Part shown: positions 46,901 through 50,970 of the stretch, piece by piece
How positions within the stretch are numbered: the stretch's first letter is position 1
Layout of the letters: the number at the start of each line of letters is the position of its first letter
NCBI RefSeq assembly: GCF_910592395.1
Contig: NC_088325.1
Location: 15,376,109-15,440,108 of the forward strand
Length of the DNA stretch: 64,000 nucleotides
Origin: Lineus longissimus
Taxonomy: Eukaryota > Nemertea > Pilidiophora > Heteronemertea > Lineidae
Reading direction: 5' to 3'
Made by a program: the position numbers and the translations under genes
Notes under the pieces: model-generated
The model's input: the letters and a program-made list of their open reading frames with translations, nothing else
What the model was told of the DNA's origin: nothing
Database searches by the model: none

Positions 46901-49581
46901 TTACACAGTAGCTCCGATGAAAAAGGTAAAATAACTCAAAAGAATGGAAGACAACAGAAAAGTAATTATTGCAGATAGTCATCTGAGTAGAAGCTGGCCC
47001 CCATAGCCAATTCCCTTACCAATCCTATCAGATCCAGAGCCTCGGTGAACAGTTGTCACTCTGCACTCTAATATACTAATCTTTTGCACTCAAGACTTAC
47101 TCTAGAATGACTTATTGCCCTGGTGTTATTGGTTTGTCTTCAGTGTCAGTAGACGTGTTTATGCTGTAGAGATCATACAGATCTGAGCGAGGACTTCTGG
47201 TGTTGTTTGGAATGAAGGAAGCATGCATGCTCTTTGGTGCAATAAGATCTGTCCATTTCTTGGTGCATCATCGTCTGTCTCTTCATCTGCTTGCTGTCAC
47301 TGCAGGAACTTAAACTTCTGAGAACATTTCATTGAACTTGAGTGGAAACTGAACTACTCGACAACTTTAGAACGCAACCTATTTCTGTTTGCAGGGAGCC
47401 AGCGTCACAGTGCCATCTCTAGCATCACCACAGTCTCATCCAATCAGGAAGAGCTGATGACAGCCTATGAGAATGCAAGACGTAACCAGCTGGCGTCAGC
47501 AGAATTCATGGCGCAGAAAGAGTCGCCGCAGCCGACAGACAGCTCAGAGAGCACGGAACCAGGTATAAGACTGTTTACACAGTCTCCCCCGAAACCTGAT
47601 GAAAAACGCCAAGCCGCGTGTGAAGTGCCTCTTTATGAAAGTGAGTCCTGTGACAAACATGCGCTTTACACACGCACACACATCCCCTGTAAGGACTCGA
47701 GGTGAACTTCTCAGGTCATAAGGTCAAACATTGAAAACATGATGCCTGTGAAAAACTTGAGAAAGGGCTAGAGATTGAGCTGTGGGGTACATATGCCACA
47801 GAGGGGAGTACTGTATGGTTAGATCTGGTTTCATTGTGGAATTCTTGAGATTACGATTATATACATTCCAGACATCCGTACAGGTTGAACATCCTCTTAG
47901 TCTGCCGTCATCAACCTGTTTAACTCGAGTCCTTAAAGGGGCCATACCCACACAGACACACACACGCACACACTGTCTGAAACCCTTACGGTTTCAATCG
48001 CTGAAGGCCCTTGTTCTGTCCCGCTTATGGAAGCAAATTTTTATAAGATTTTTTCATTTCAATGTTGTCAATCTGTTTGTCAGTTGTCTTAAGAGGCCAT
48101 GGAGATGATGCCATCGTAGAGGAGGTGACATTTGGGATGTCAAATTGACGTCGTTTACCCATTTGGCACAGTTTGTCGCTAACGTGACAGTTGCAGTCAT
48201 AAAGTGTGACAATGTCAACCATGTCCGCTTTGTCAGCAACGTCTACAGGGTTAAGGACACAAATTGACATCACAAATGGCTGCCTTAATCACTTCATGGC
48301 CGCTGTTGAAGAAGATGAATTGACATTATGTTGTTGTATTTTCTTTGCAAAGATCACCAAGACCTGCACCAAAACTCACACACTCCACCATCTCTCATTC
48401 CATCAGTATTTGTCTCCAGTGAGAAGTCCTCAGATGCTCTGTCACACTCTCCTAAATAACTACAGTAGCTCTTGCTTTCTGCATCACTGGATAAACTTCC
48501 TTCAGAGCTTGATAAAGCTATCTTTCCACTGAGTTTTGGGTTAACTTGAGTTGATAATGAAAACCTCCTCTATTGGGATCAAGTTGAAAACAAACTAGCA
48601 GATGTGTAGACCCATCATTCATACTCAACCTTCTAAATGTAGTTTACTTTCACCAGCTTCTTTACGTAGTTAGCTTGCTGTATTTCTTTCTCTTAGACTT
48701 TTTCCTTTCTACTTTACACCTGACCCTATCTAATTTGCATACGACCTTAACCTCATTACAGAGAGACGACCTACTAGTCATGTGGACATGTCGAGTGACA
48801 CCACAGCAGAAGAACAAGGACCAGAGTCGAACAAAGATACGATATATGCCCACCGGCGCCCCCGGGCAAAACACAAAGGCAAACATCGTGGTCAGGTCGT
48901 CGGGAAGAAGATCATACGATCAGGGCGTAATGGCCCATCATCTCGATGTCACAGCCGCGCGAGTACGGGGAGTACAAATTCTGAAGAAGTTACGTATTCG
49001 TTTGACGAGCCTCATTACGCGTGTCCTGGCTCACCTGCAGAGGGTGCTTACCTATCGTACCGAGGACACGAGGATTACCCGTATGGGGAGTATAACCCGT
49101 ATCATCTGCGTCGGAAACGGCGGCATGGTACACCGATGCCGAGATATGACATCGTGCCAGATACACCGGGGACGGATGAGACGAGGTCGTTAGTCTCGGC
49201 ACTCGCACGACCTGTGTTAACGAGTCCACGAGAGGAGGATGAATCAGCTAGTCTATTAGAAAGGTAAGGTGGAGTTTCTGTCTCAGTTTGGTTGATAGCT
49301 TCCACTTGCAGGTGAACTGTGTACAGGAATGCATGTAAACACAGTGTCCACAGGCTCTGTGGCCAACGTGGGGCATTGGAATAAAGGGCAAATCTAAACA
49401 CAGCCACTGTCGTGCCAGCATTCCGGATCATTTACTACTATCGCCTGTTTGTAATTCATCTCACTTCCTTTGCAGGCACTATCGTACCATAAAGGAGGAG
49501 GGTAAGCGTCGAGGGTCAGAGGACGGCATCGAGGTGAAAAAGGAAACTCCAAAATATACAGACAATTTTACTGTGGTATAG
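19749..49581 (+). CDS. Dscam: Dscam homologue, 5'-partial gene model (27 exons)
   Basis: Dscam is a single-pass neuronal Ig-superfamily receptor for homophilic recognition in neurite self-avoidance, axon guidance and synaptic layering. The 27 exons listed below all have GT-AG borders and compatible phases and give one frame of 6053 nt (about 2016 residues). Approximate residues: Ig2 1-102, Ig3 103-196, Ig4 197-287, Ig5 288-388, Ig6 389-479, Ig7 480-573, Ig8 574-673, Ig9-FN1-FN2 674-977, FN3-FN4 978-about 1175, Ig10 to 1266, FN5 to 1361, FN6 to 1460, TM exon to 1514, cytoplasmic tail to the stop. The order Ig-FN(4)-Ig-FN(2)-TM is diagnostic of Dscam. Signal peptide and Ig1 are missing; the first exon opens in phase 1, so upstream exons exist, probably beyond the left edge. 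I cannot distinguish DSCAM-type from DSCAML1-type; invertebrates outside the vertebrate duplication carry the ancestral form. Confidence 0.95.
20092..20238 (+). CDS. Dscam: Dscam exon: Ig2, second half
   Basis: Acceptor tctattttcag, donor ATCG|gtaggt, phase 1 to 1. It encodes GDRFSIMKTGELHMRNV, then NEDSYLNYRCVTKN with the second Ig cysteine, and ends ALFVI. The G-D-R-F and G-E-L-H-x-R-N-V motifs match the Dscam Ig2 D-E-F strands. An intron splitting Ig2 at this point is usual for the family. Confidence 0.93.
20459..20740 (+). CDS. Dscam: Dscam exon: Ig3
   Basis: A whole Ig domain in one phase 1-1 exon (282 nt; acceptor ctttcag, donor ACAG|gtaagt). Cysteines lie in ELPCAATGYPLPSYSW and ARYVCTASN, with the core tryptophan between them and the LGGNLVIQNA strand typical of Dscam Ig3. 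In Dscam proteins Ig1-Ig4 fold into a horseshoe and Ig2, Ig3 and Ig7 carry homophilic specificity. Here Ig3 is a single exon with no tandem alternatives. Confidence 0.95.
20988..21260 (+). CDS. Dscam: Dscam exon: Ig4
   Basis: Single phase 1-1 exon of 273 nt (acceptor atttcag, donor GGGG|gtaagt). It begins APLSVHVGQNQQIVDVGN and has the Ig cysteines in ATFNCTIFGHP and GMYQCLVSND, ending GTAQLSLG. The D-x-G-N/R-x-A-x-F-x-C entry and DRGMYQC strand are as in Dscam Ig4, the last domain of the N-terminal horseshoe. Confidence 0.94.
22979..23056 (-). repeat. Dispersed repeat family, copy 2
   Basis: Shares acatgcatgc, acaaaaaccct and cggccaagtt with copies at 16781 and 23626 (inverted). It lies in the Ig4-Ig5 intron. 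Confidence 0.55.
23439..23709 (+). mobile_element. tRNA-derived SINE-like element
   Basis: An A box (TGGCATAGTGGG, 23448-23459) and a B box (AGTTCGAACCC, 23493-23503) are spaced as in a tRNA gene or SINE head. The T-arm and acceptor stems do not pair, so it is not a functional tRNA gene. About 200 bp of body follows, whose last part (23626-23709) belongs to a dispersed repeat found inverted at 16781 and 22979. It sits in the Ig4-Ig5 intron in sense orientation. Confidence 0.6.
24019..24321 (+). CDS. Dscam: Dscam exon: Ig5
   Basis: Single phase 1-1 exon of 303 nt (acceptor aaattcag, donor TACG|gtaaga). It carries STVSLRCVTSGNPLPAVSW, VGQFLTPDGDVFSYVNIT and GGQYRCQSRNKEGTAEH. The V-G-Q-x(5)-G-D-V-x-S-Y-x-N-I-T stretch is very specific to Dscam Ig5, giving high confidence in the domain assignment. 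Confidence 0.96.
24322..24981 (+). other. Intron Ig5-Ig6
   Basis: 660 nt, AT-rich. A small imperfect palindrome (ctagatgacataatgtcatc and following) lies near 24613. Otherwise nothing is seen. Confidence 0.85.
24982..25092 (+). CDS. Dscam: Dscam exon: Ig6, first half
   Basis: Phase 1-1 exon of 111 nt (acceptor gttcttttcag, donor AGGG|gtaagt). The peptide is GIPYIRPMNNVTAVANEE, then LVIQCHVSGFPVASITWSR, matching Dscam Ig6 (Y-I-R-P-M and V-A-G-E-x-L-x-x-x-C-x-V-x-G-[FY]-P). Ig6 is split across two exons, as in other animals. Confidence 0.93.
25296..25457 (+). CDS. Dscam: Dscam exon: Ig6, second half
   Basis: Phase 1-1 exon of 162 nt (acceptor tatttccag, donor ATGG|gtaagt). It encodes NLPINHRQHVSDEGTLTIQN and DEGFYTCTVKNNGGQGSSR. 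L-P-x-N-x-R-Q and G-T-L-x-I-x-N match the C'-F strands of Dscam Ig6. Confidence 0.93.
25625..25779 (+). CDS. Dscam: Dscam exon: Ig7, first half
   Basis: 155-nt exon, phase 1 in and phase 0 out (acceptor ctattgcag, donor TTCAG|gtacag). It reads EPPSIDPFRFPKRKQGERVR, then VSCYVSRGDAPMTITWVKDG. P-F-x-F-P-x-x-x-x-G-x-R-x-x-V-x-C followed by G-D-x-P-x-x-I-x-W-x-K-D-G is the Dscam Ig7 signature. An upstream AG at 25607 would break the frame. Arthropods have a variable exon cluster for Ig7; here there is one copy. Confidence 0.93.
25967..26093 (+). CDS. Dscam: Dscam exon: Ig7, second half
   Basis: 127-nt exon, phase 0 in and phase 1 out (acceptor atttttccag, donor GATG|gtgagt). It encodes DPYTSTLSIGDSNPHHDGNY followed by TCIASNQAASVNF. 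D-x-Y-x-S-x-L-x-I and H-x-G-N-Y-T-C-x-A-x-N-x-A-A match Dscam Ig7. Confidence 0.93.
26094..28756 (+). other. Intron Ig7-Ig8
   Basis: 2663 nt without recognisable exons. It contains an imperfect inverted repeat around catatgcga (28152) and tcgcatatg (28191), a palindromic atggccgccat (27232) and, next to the acceptor, three copies of a 20-nt repeat. Confidence 0.85.
28681..28740. repeat. Three 20-nt direct repeats at the Ig8 acceptor
   Basis: The unit aggtttgtcaaacgtgactg occurs three times without interruption, the last ending about 20 nt before the Ig8 exon at 28757. Each unit contains the partial palindrome gtttgtcaaac. Confidence 0.9.
28757..28876 (+). CDS. Dscam: Dscam exon: Ig8, first half
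   Basis: 120-nt phase 1-1 exon (acceptor tgtttcttcag, donor AAAG|gtatgt). It encodes VPPRWVVEPEDSFVVLK, the first Ig cysteine in VIIDCQTTGTPEP and the core W in VQWKK. V-P-P-R-W-x-x-E-P is nearly invariant at the start of Dscam Ig8. Three copies of a 20-nt direct repeat lie immediately upstream of its acceptor. Confidence 0.94.
29091..29144 (+). CDS. Dscam: Candidate 54-nt cassette exon inside Ig8 (predicted)
   Basis: Between the two halves of Ig8 a 54-nt segment has an acceptor-like gattcttcag and a consensus donor AACA|gtaagt. It is phase 1-1 and so can be included or skipped without breaking the frame. It would insert ALFGETSPATYPKGGKLN (18 residues) into the C'-D loop. Ig8 is already full length without it, so it would be an optional insertion. 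I know of no homologous exon. Confidence rests on splice signals and phase only; it may be a pseudo-exon. Confidence 0.35.
29291..29464. mobile_element. TTAA-flanked MITE-like element
   Basis: TTAA followed by agggatactatag at the left (29291-29307) matches ctatagtctccct followed by TTAA at the right (29448-29464): terminal inverted repeats with one mismatch. The tttg/caaa flanks are also complementary. About 166 bp lie between the TTAA copies. The TTAAAGGG ends recall T2-type MITEs described in other animals; no coding capacity. Confidence 0.7.
29988..30167 (+). CDS. Dscam: Dscam exon: Ig8, second half
   Basis: 180-nt phase 1-1 exon (acceptor tctccag, donor CACA|gtaagt). It encodes EDPSNYQLI, LANGSLLITDALATDHGYYL with the second cysteine in YYLCHSSNQIGAGLSK, and ends VVFLTVH. 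The L-C-x-x-x-N-x-I-G-x-G-L-S-K motif is a Dscam Ig8 hallmark. Confidence 0.94.
30284..31195 (+). CDS. Dscam: Dscam exon: Ig9, FNIII-1 and FNIII-2
   Basis: The largest exon of the gene (912 nt, phase 1-1; acceptor cttcttcag, donor GATG|gtgagt). About 102 residues of Ig9 (cysteines in ITMDCEAVGDSP and GFYVCTTQNKFG) are followed by two complete fibronectin III domains. FN1 starts near KPEAPSGIDVEKVDS (about 30590) with the core W in LLMWKAPFDGNS. FN2 starts near NGPPTAVHVES (about 30895) with LKVLWEPPEKDKQNGLIKGY and FTKYEVHVQAFNRKGAGPRS. It ends TLED, as in vertebrate DSCAM before FN3. Three domains without an intron are unusual for this gene, whose other Ig domains average one or two exons each. 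Confidence 0.97.
31320..31466 (+). CDS. Dscam: Dscam exon: FNIII-3, first half
   Basis: 147-nt phase 1-1 exon (acceptor ttgttacag, donor GAAG|gtgagt). It encodes VPSQPPQGVYATALSSQSIM followed by VLWSPPP and LHGVLQGYKILYK. P-P-x-x-V-x-A, S-S-x-S-I-x-x-x-W and G-x-L-Q-G-[FY] match FN3 of DSCAM. Confidence 0.95.
31671..31963 (+). CDS. Dscam: Dscam exon: FNIII-3 second half and FNIII-4 first half
   Basis: 293-nt exon, phase 1 in and phase 0 out (acceptor tctccttcag, donor AAGG|gtgagt). It encodes IQGLEKYTNYSVQVLAYTRT then GEGVRSRPIHVRT, followed by FN4 starting DVPHRPADIKALP with ILVSWKPPLHPNGMITKY. L-E-K-Y-T-N-Y-S-x-Q-V-L-A-[FY]-T-R is almost identical to vertebrate DSCAM. Confidence 0.96.
32106..32377 (+). 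CDS. Dscam: Dscam exon: FNIII-4 second half and Ig10 first half
   Basis: 272-nt exon, phase 0 in and phase 2 out (acceptor attccag, donor AGAG|gtaggg). It ends FN4 (LLKNYQYSFSVSAMTVRGEG) and begins Ig10 with ARVASFSSISMSPWKHDVLL followed by PCQAVGEPRPTIEW. The P-W-x-x-D-x-x-L-P-C-x-A-V-G-[DE]-P motif is the conserved Ig10 entry of DSCAM. Confidence 0.95.
32378..32868 (+). other. Intron within Ig10
   Basis: 491 nt. From 32546 to the exon it is open in the Ig10 frame and holds four copies of a 31-nt repeat. Confidence 0.85.
32655..32777. repeat. 31-nt tandem repeat, 4 copies
   Basis: The unit caccaagtcaccagcctgt-ccaccatggtgc starts at 32655, 32686, 32717 and 32747, the third copy being altered and 30 nt long. 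It lies about 90 nt upstream of the Ig10 second-half exon. Confidence 0.85.
32869..33023 (+). CDS. Dscam: Dscam exon: Ig10, second half
   Basis: 155-nt exon, phase 2 in and phase 1 out (acceptor ccttccag, donor CAAG|gtgagt). It encodes RIRIHPNGSLEISNVQSSDA and the second cysteine in NYTCRASNVYGADEITISL. N-G-S-[FL]-x-I and G-[AS]-D-E-I-x-x-x-L match DSCAM Ig10. The reading frame is also open upstream across the intron from 32546, so an upstream acceptor could in principle lengthen this exon. Confidence 0.94.
33024..35181 (+). other. Intron Ig10-FN5
   Basis: 2158 nt, AT-rich, containing the inverted-repeat element at 34281-34486. No exon-like segment is recognised. Confidence 0.85.
34281..34486. 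mobile_element. MITE-like inverted-repeat element
   Basis: The 28-nt arm at 34281-34308 (starting agacgagacttttttatacc) is the reverse complement of 34459-34486 with one mismatch. The 150-nt interior has no ORF. Arm length and spacing suit a short non-autonomous DNA transposon or foldback; no clear target duplication is visible. Confidence 0.65.
35182..35280 (+). CDS. Dscam: Dscam exon: FNIII-5, first half
   Basis: 99-nt phase 1-1 exon (acceptor gactttttcag, donor CAAG|gtgggt). It encodes APPKAPTPTVAAVTSSSIQI followed by NWRSGSNGGSATQ. P-P-x-x-P-x-x-x-V and S-S-I-x-[IL]-x-W with a GD/SNGGS turn match FN5. The donor gtgggt is weaker than most in this gene. Confidence 0.9.
35456..35641 (+). 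CDS. Dscam: Dscam exon: FNIII-5, second half
   Basis: 186-nt phase 1-1 exon (acceptor ttcattgcag, donor TCCA|gtgagt). It encodes GFIFFYKKAFQDWKYVKLK, VNELYCGTLYKFQVQAFNRA and GLGEMSRIVAAKTNGS. L-x-C-G-[ST]-x-Y-x-F/I, the G-x-G-[ER]-x-S turn and terminal A-K-T match FN5 of DSCAM. The conserved FN5 cysteine is present. Confidence 0.94.
35642..36705 (+). other. Intron FN5-FN6 with an ORF
   Basis: 1064 nt. It contains a frame open from 36025 to 36597 (Met at 36067, 176 codons) with a hydrophobic stretch and the 33-nt repeat. No acceptor in the phase needed to join FN5 was found in it, so it is not treated as a Dscam exon. Confidence 0.75.
36325..36457. repeat. 33-nt tandem repeat, 4 copies
   Basis: The unit ggtccggcgcagagtacgct-agatagtgcagag starts at 36325, 36358, 36391 and 36424. 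Because 33 is divisible by three, both strands stay open; the + frame reads EGPAQSTLDSA repeated. Confidence 0.9.
36706..36881 (+). CDS. Dscam: Dscam exon: FNIII-6, first half
   Basis: 176-nt exon, phase 1 in and phase 0 out (acceptor tcccctcag, donor GCAGTG|gtgagt). It encodes LLIKQLNSTFLVLDLKKW, then QDGGCPITSYSIRYCVWG and DTTWRTVS. W-x-D-G-G-C-P-I-T-S-[FY] is the strongest FN6 signature of the family. A perfect-looking RNA hairpin begins 38 nt downstream of the donor. Confidence 0.95.
36919..37000 (+). promoter_or_regulatory. Strong intronic hairpin downstream of the FN6a donor
   Basis: Arms 36919-36948 and 36971-37000 pair at 28 of 30 positions plus one G-T wobble, around a 22-nt loop (acgaggggggtagttgcccg and flanks). 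The inner part ttggcaagttgttgccaa is itself palindromic. It starts 38 nt past the donor at 36882, so it could affect splicing or be a foldback remnant. Confidence 0.6.
39858..39893. repeat. 9-nt tandem repeat (ccacctaat), 4 copies
   Basis: Short pure repeat in the FN6 intron; no further significance is visible. Confidence 0.85.
40813..41430. repeat. 28-nt minisatellite, 22 copies, with donor-like core
   Basis: The unit ctctgtggtaagac-R-cgctgacctc-R-tg repeats with an exact 28-nt period: gtggtaag occurs from 40824 to 41412, which is 21 steps of 28. Only two positions vary, both A/G, one of them next to the cg of gacRcg. Each unit holds TGTG|GTAAGA, close to a consensus 5' splice site. There are no spacers, so it is not a CRISPR array. 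It ends 34 nt before the FN6b exon. Confidence 0.97.
41465..41585 (+). CDS. Dscam: Dscam exon: FNIII-6, second half
   Basis: 121-nt exon, phase 0 in and phase 1 out (acceptor tctttgcag, donor GGCA|gtaagt). It encodes MVQDLHPATWYIMKVTAYND followed by AGLTEAELKFGTLTYTG. D-L-x-x-A-T-W-Y and the terminal T-L-x-Y-x-G-S-T junction with the next exon match vertebrate DSCAM. The 22-copy minisatellite ends 34 nt upstream of its acceptor. Confidence 0.94.
41692..41853 (+). CDS. Dscam: Dscam exon: transmembrane segment
   Basis: 162-nt phase 1-1 exon (acceptor ttccacag, donor AAAG|gtagat). After STIRPIFIVHKQEIQFYEKV comes a hydrophobic helix of about 22 residues (IMVPLCGAFVIIIVFIVG then VALY), closed by the basic stop-transfer CKRRRDRLKYK. 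This fixes topology: Ig and FN domains outside, tail inside. Only one TM exon is seen, whereas fly Dscam1 has two alternatives. Confidence 0.96.
41919..42042. repeat. 24-nt pyrimidine-rich tandem repeat, about 5 copies
   Basis: The unit aaccctgtcccc-ctctaacatctc repeats five times with ctgt/ctct variants, 65 nt downstream of the TM exon donor. Minus-strand frames here read MLEGDRVE repeats, an artefact of the 24-nt period. Confidence 0.9.
42469..42492 (+). CDS. Dscam: Candidate 24-nt microexon after the TM exon (predicted)
   Basis: The 24-nt segment between acceptor tgattattttag and donor AAAG|gtaaac is phase 1-1 and open. It would add VVKPDKDK, eight mostly charged residues, right after the basic stop-transfer sequence. 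Size and phase fit a neural-type microexon. Splice signals are moderate and no homologue is known to me, so this is a prediction. Confidence 0.4.
42978..43172. repeat. 100-bp tandem duplication
   Basis: The block starting gccaacatgacctagtctct at 42978 recurs at 43078, ending cattcccagtctg in both copies, with about one difference (ctggctg/ctgactg). It looks like a recent duplication, 85 nt upstream of the next exon. Confidence 0.9.
43258..43506 (+). CDS. Dscam: Dscam exon: proximal cytoplasmic tail
   Basis: 249-nt phase 1-1 exon (acceptor accttgcag, donor TCAG|gtgagt). It encodes VTSNLRRDLTAETSLMNDLD and KRLNFESDTSRETPYTPEP, then an Asn/Ser-rich end. It has high coding-type GC up to about 43440 and is more AT-rich afterwards. 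An internal donor-like ACGG|gtgagg after 43425 is in the same phase and would remove the last 27 codons. Candidate Tyr sites are in ETPYTPEP and WTYQNN. Confidence 0.87.
43880..43953 (+). CDS. Dscam: Candidate alternative exon in the tail (54-nt cassette or short terminal exon, predicted)
   Basis: A strong pyrimidine-rich acceptor (attttattttcttgcag) is followed by an open phase-1 segment encoding GAVKHAWNRYSKLKFQFS, then RKSQNL and a TAG at 43951. Read through, it is a terminal exon giving a short basic tail without PDZ ligand; I see no AATAAA close behind. Alternatively a weak donor TCGC|gtaaat after 43933 would make it a 54-nt phase 1-1 cassette joining the next exon in frame. The rich acceptor makes it a better candidate than the other optional exons. 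Confidence 0.42.
44807..45030. repeat. 55-nt tandem repeat, about 4 copies
   Basis: agcatggttt recurs at 44851, 44906, 44961 and 45016, each 55 nt apart, within units containing gccatcaagacattccatgc and catactgcttaagttatttt. A diverged copy starts at 44807 and a stray motif lies at 45084. Confidence 0.88.
45926..46189 (+). CDS. Dscam: Dscam exon: cytoplasmic tail with INPYATF motif
   Basis: 264-nt phase 1-1 exon (acceptor ttcattccag, donor GAGC|gtaagt). It begins VDSDGNINPYATFQYPREE; INPYATF is a recurrent tyrosine motif in the Dscam intracellular region. An acidic patch (PPDDDDDIELEKERAQREAG) and a proline/lysine stretch (PKQSPPTKDKP) follow. Confidence 0.93.
46190..46781 (+). other. Intron with hairpin
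   Basis: 592 nt; contains the 46490-46526 hairpin, otherwise nothing. Confidence 0.85.
46490..46526. repeat. Hairpin, 13-bp perfect arms
   Basis: tgctgggtggaag (46490-46502) pairs exactly with cttccacccagca (46514-46526) across an 11-nt loop. A weaker gcacag/ctgtgc pair lies outside. Confidence 0.75.
46782..46925 (+). CDS. Dscam: Dscam exon: cytoplasmic tail, PxxP segment
   Basis: 144-nt phase 1-1 exon (acceptor ttcctttccag, donor AAAG|gtaaaa). It encodes LVLSPRKYASADQIHVLF followed by PTGPPKPPPIPAG. The proline-rich run is a likely SH3 ligand (Dscam recruits SH3/SH2 adaptors such as Dock/NCK in flies and vertebrates), and YASADQ is a candidate phosphotyrosine site; both roles are inferred. 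Confidence 0.9.
46926..47394 (+). other. Intron in the tail region
   Basis: 469 nt; no repeats or exon-like segments seen. Confidence 0.85.
47395..47640 (+). CDS. Dscam: Dscam exon: conserved tail block (SPPKP)
   Basis: 246-nt phase 1-1 exon (acceptor ctgtttgcag, donor GAAA|gtgagt). It encodes SAISSITTVSSNQEELMTAY, ENARRNQLASAEF and EPGIRLFTQSPPKPDEKR. The S-S-x(5)-E-E-L-x-x-A-Y-E pattern and the G-I-x-x-F-T-x-S-P-P-K-P motif are conserved with vertebrate DSCAM tails, which argues for the long form of the exon. A second donor-like site after 47562 (CCAG|gtataa), in the same phase, would drop 26 residues including FTQSPPKP. Confidence 0.92.
47641..48761 (+). other. Intron before the distal tail exon
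   Basis: 1121 nt; begins with a foldback element (47684-47941) and a short CA-rich stretch (47948-47975). No exon-like segment was found. Confidence 0.85.
47684..47941. mobile_element. Foldback element with 18-bp inverted repeats
   Basis: cccctgtaaggactcgag (47684-47701) is the reverse complement of ctcgagtccttaaagggg (47924-47941) with one mismatch, enclosing about 220 bp without coding capacity. CA-rich sequence flanks both sides. Probably a small non-autonomous element. Confidence 0.6.
48762..49263 (+). CDS. Dscam: Dscam exon: distal cytoplasmic tail
   Basis: 502-nt exon, phase 1 in and phase 2 out (acceptor cctcattacag, donor AAAG|gtaagg). It encodes a hydrophilic, tyrosine-rich region: basic RRPRAKHKGKHRGQVVGKK, then STGSTNSEEVTYSFDEPHY, YPYGEYNPYHLRRKRRHG, MPRYDIVPDTPGTDETRS, ending SPREEDESASLLE. 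No folded domain is recognised. It leaves two bases (AG) that pair with either of two candidate last exons, at 49476 or 58483. Confidence 0.9.
49476..49581 (+). CDS. Dscam: Dscam last exon: C-terminus with PDZ ligand
   Basis: Acceptor ttcctttgcag, phase 2 in. It encodes HYRTIKEEGKRRGSEDG, IEVKKETPKYTDNFTVV and a TAG stop at 49579. The terminal T-V-V fits the class I PDZ ligand S/T-x-hydrophobic; vertebrate DSCAMs end in a similar S/T-Y-T-L-V type motif that binds MAGI-family PDZ proteins. The last codons and stop are repeated downstream in the 3' UTR. Confidence 0.92.
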
Positions 49582-49697
49582 TCTACAGACCATATCTGTG
49601 GGAGTGTCTACCGTGTCTGCAAACAGTCTCTGTGGTAGTCTGCAGACCATATCTGTGGTGTAGTCTACAGACCGTTTCTGTGGTATAGTCTACAGAC
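49571..49697. repeat. Repeats of the stop-codon region
   Basis: ctgtggtatagtctacagac occurs exactly at 49571-49590, spanning the last codons (T-V-V) and the TAG, and again at 49678-49697. Related copies lie at about 49629-49647 and 49655-49672. Confidence 0.88.
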
Positions 49698-50970
49698 ACC
49701 CTGCACCATAAGGGTAGCAGTTGATATCGCAGCATTTTGTATTCTGTTCAATATTGTCGTATGATGTGACATTTTTGACAATTTGACTTCAAGTTCACTG
49801 TATGGGTAGCGTGGTAGCTAGTGCATTATGGGATGGCTGTGTTTGCTTGAGGTGCGGGAGAATATGCAGACACATCAAAGAAACATTCAGGAGCGACGGA
49901 ATGTGATATGGTGTCCTCTGGTGGTGTGGAAGGAAACTAGAATACGTGTATGTTGTGATGCAATCAAGTGGATTCATGAGGAGGATTTGGACGTTTTAGC
50001 ATTCTGGGACGTTGGGCGAGAAATTCGCAGAGGATGGTGATAACTACTTGTCGCTTAGAGTTCCAAAGCAAACAATTGCAAGGTCAAGGTCACATAGTAG
50101 TAGAGAGAAACTTGTTATCGCCGTGTGTTTGAAATCACCAGAGTCACATGACCAATGCAGCATTCACTCGCGGCTTATGTCAACACACCAAGAACCCGCG
50201 CATGGCTACCACCCTGTGTGACGATGCCAAACGATAATAGATGTTGTGGGTTTCGATCCTGTGATATGTAGATTAGTTATGATGTCGTCGTCGTCATGGC
50301 AACGTTCGGTTCCGTCGCGTTAATGTGTTCCGCGCAGTCATTTCGTTTTTATTCATCGTTAGCATTTGTTATGCATATCGGATATAATCATGTGGAGGGG
50401 ATGCAACACACTTCCATAGTAACCATCTTTGTAACCATGTTTACATGGTGTTCCATAACAACCATCCTATAACCATGATGTGTCGTGGTTCCCATAGTAA
50501 CCATCCTGGTTGCCATGTGTCAATGTTTACCTTAGCAACTATGTGTATCTAAACCGTGACACCATGGCAACCCTATAAATGGCAGCGTTTGGAATACCGG
50601 TGTAGTGAATGATCTGCTGAAAGCTATACGACTTTGATGCACGATTTCATGGACGGAGGAAACTGTATTGTACTTGTACAAGAACAAAACTCTGCTTAAT
50701 GTGGCATTTTGTGCAATTCATTGGTAAATATGTGAAGCATTTGTTATCTTACCACCAGCTGGGTTCAGACTTGTTCAGGCTGGTTTGTAGTGTTTGTGGG
50801 ACCAGTGGGGTTCTTCCAGTCCACACCACCTGTTGGTCAACACTTGGTTGTCAGCAGATGGCACGGGCGATATACTTCATGAGTACGAAGGATTGAAAAC
50901 AGCATTTATATCCAGACCACCATTCTTTCCATGATATTTTGTGGTGAAATAAATCCTTTGCTTTGAAATA
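49582..50970 (+). other. Probable 3' UTR of the Dscam PDZ isoform
   Basis: The sequence from the TAG to the first canonical AATAAA (50948) has no supported ORF. It starts with repeats of the stop-codon region (49571-49697) and carries several GTAACCAT/ATGGTTGC palindromic motifs between 50.29 and 50.56 kb. Transcription may run further, as a second AATAAA that fits a transcript end lies at 58941. Confidence 0.5.
50948..50953 (+). promoter_or_regulatory. Polyadenylation signal AATAAA (proximal)
   Basis: This is the first canonical hexamer seen downstream of the 49581 stop; a GT-containing stretch (catatgttgtgctt) follows within about 40 nt. It is the best candidate for the end of the PDZ-isoform mRNA. 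Other AATAAA hexamers occur at 54477 and 55129 without further support. Confidence 0.4.
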
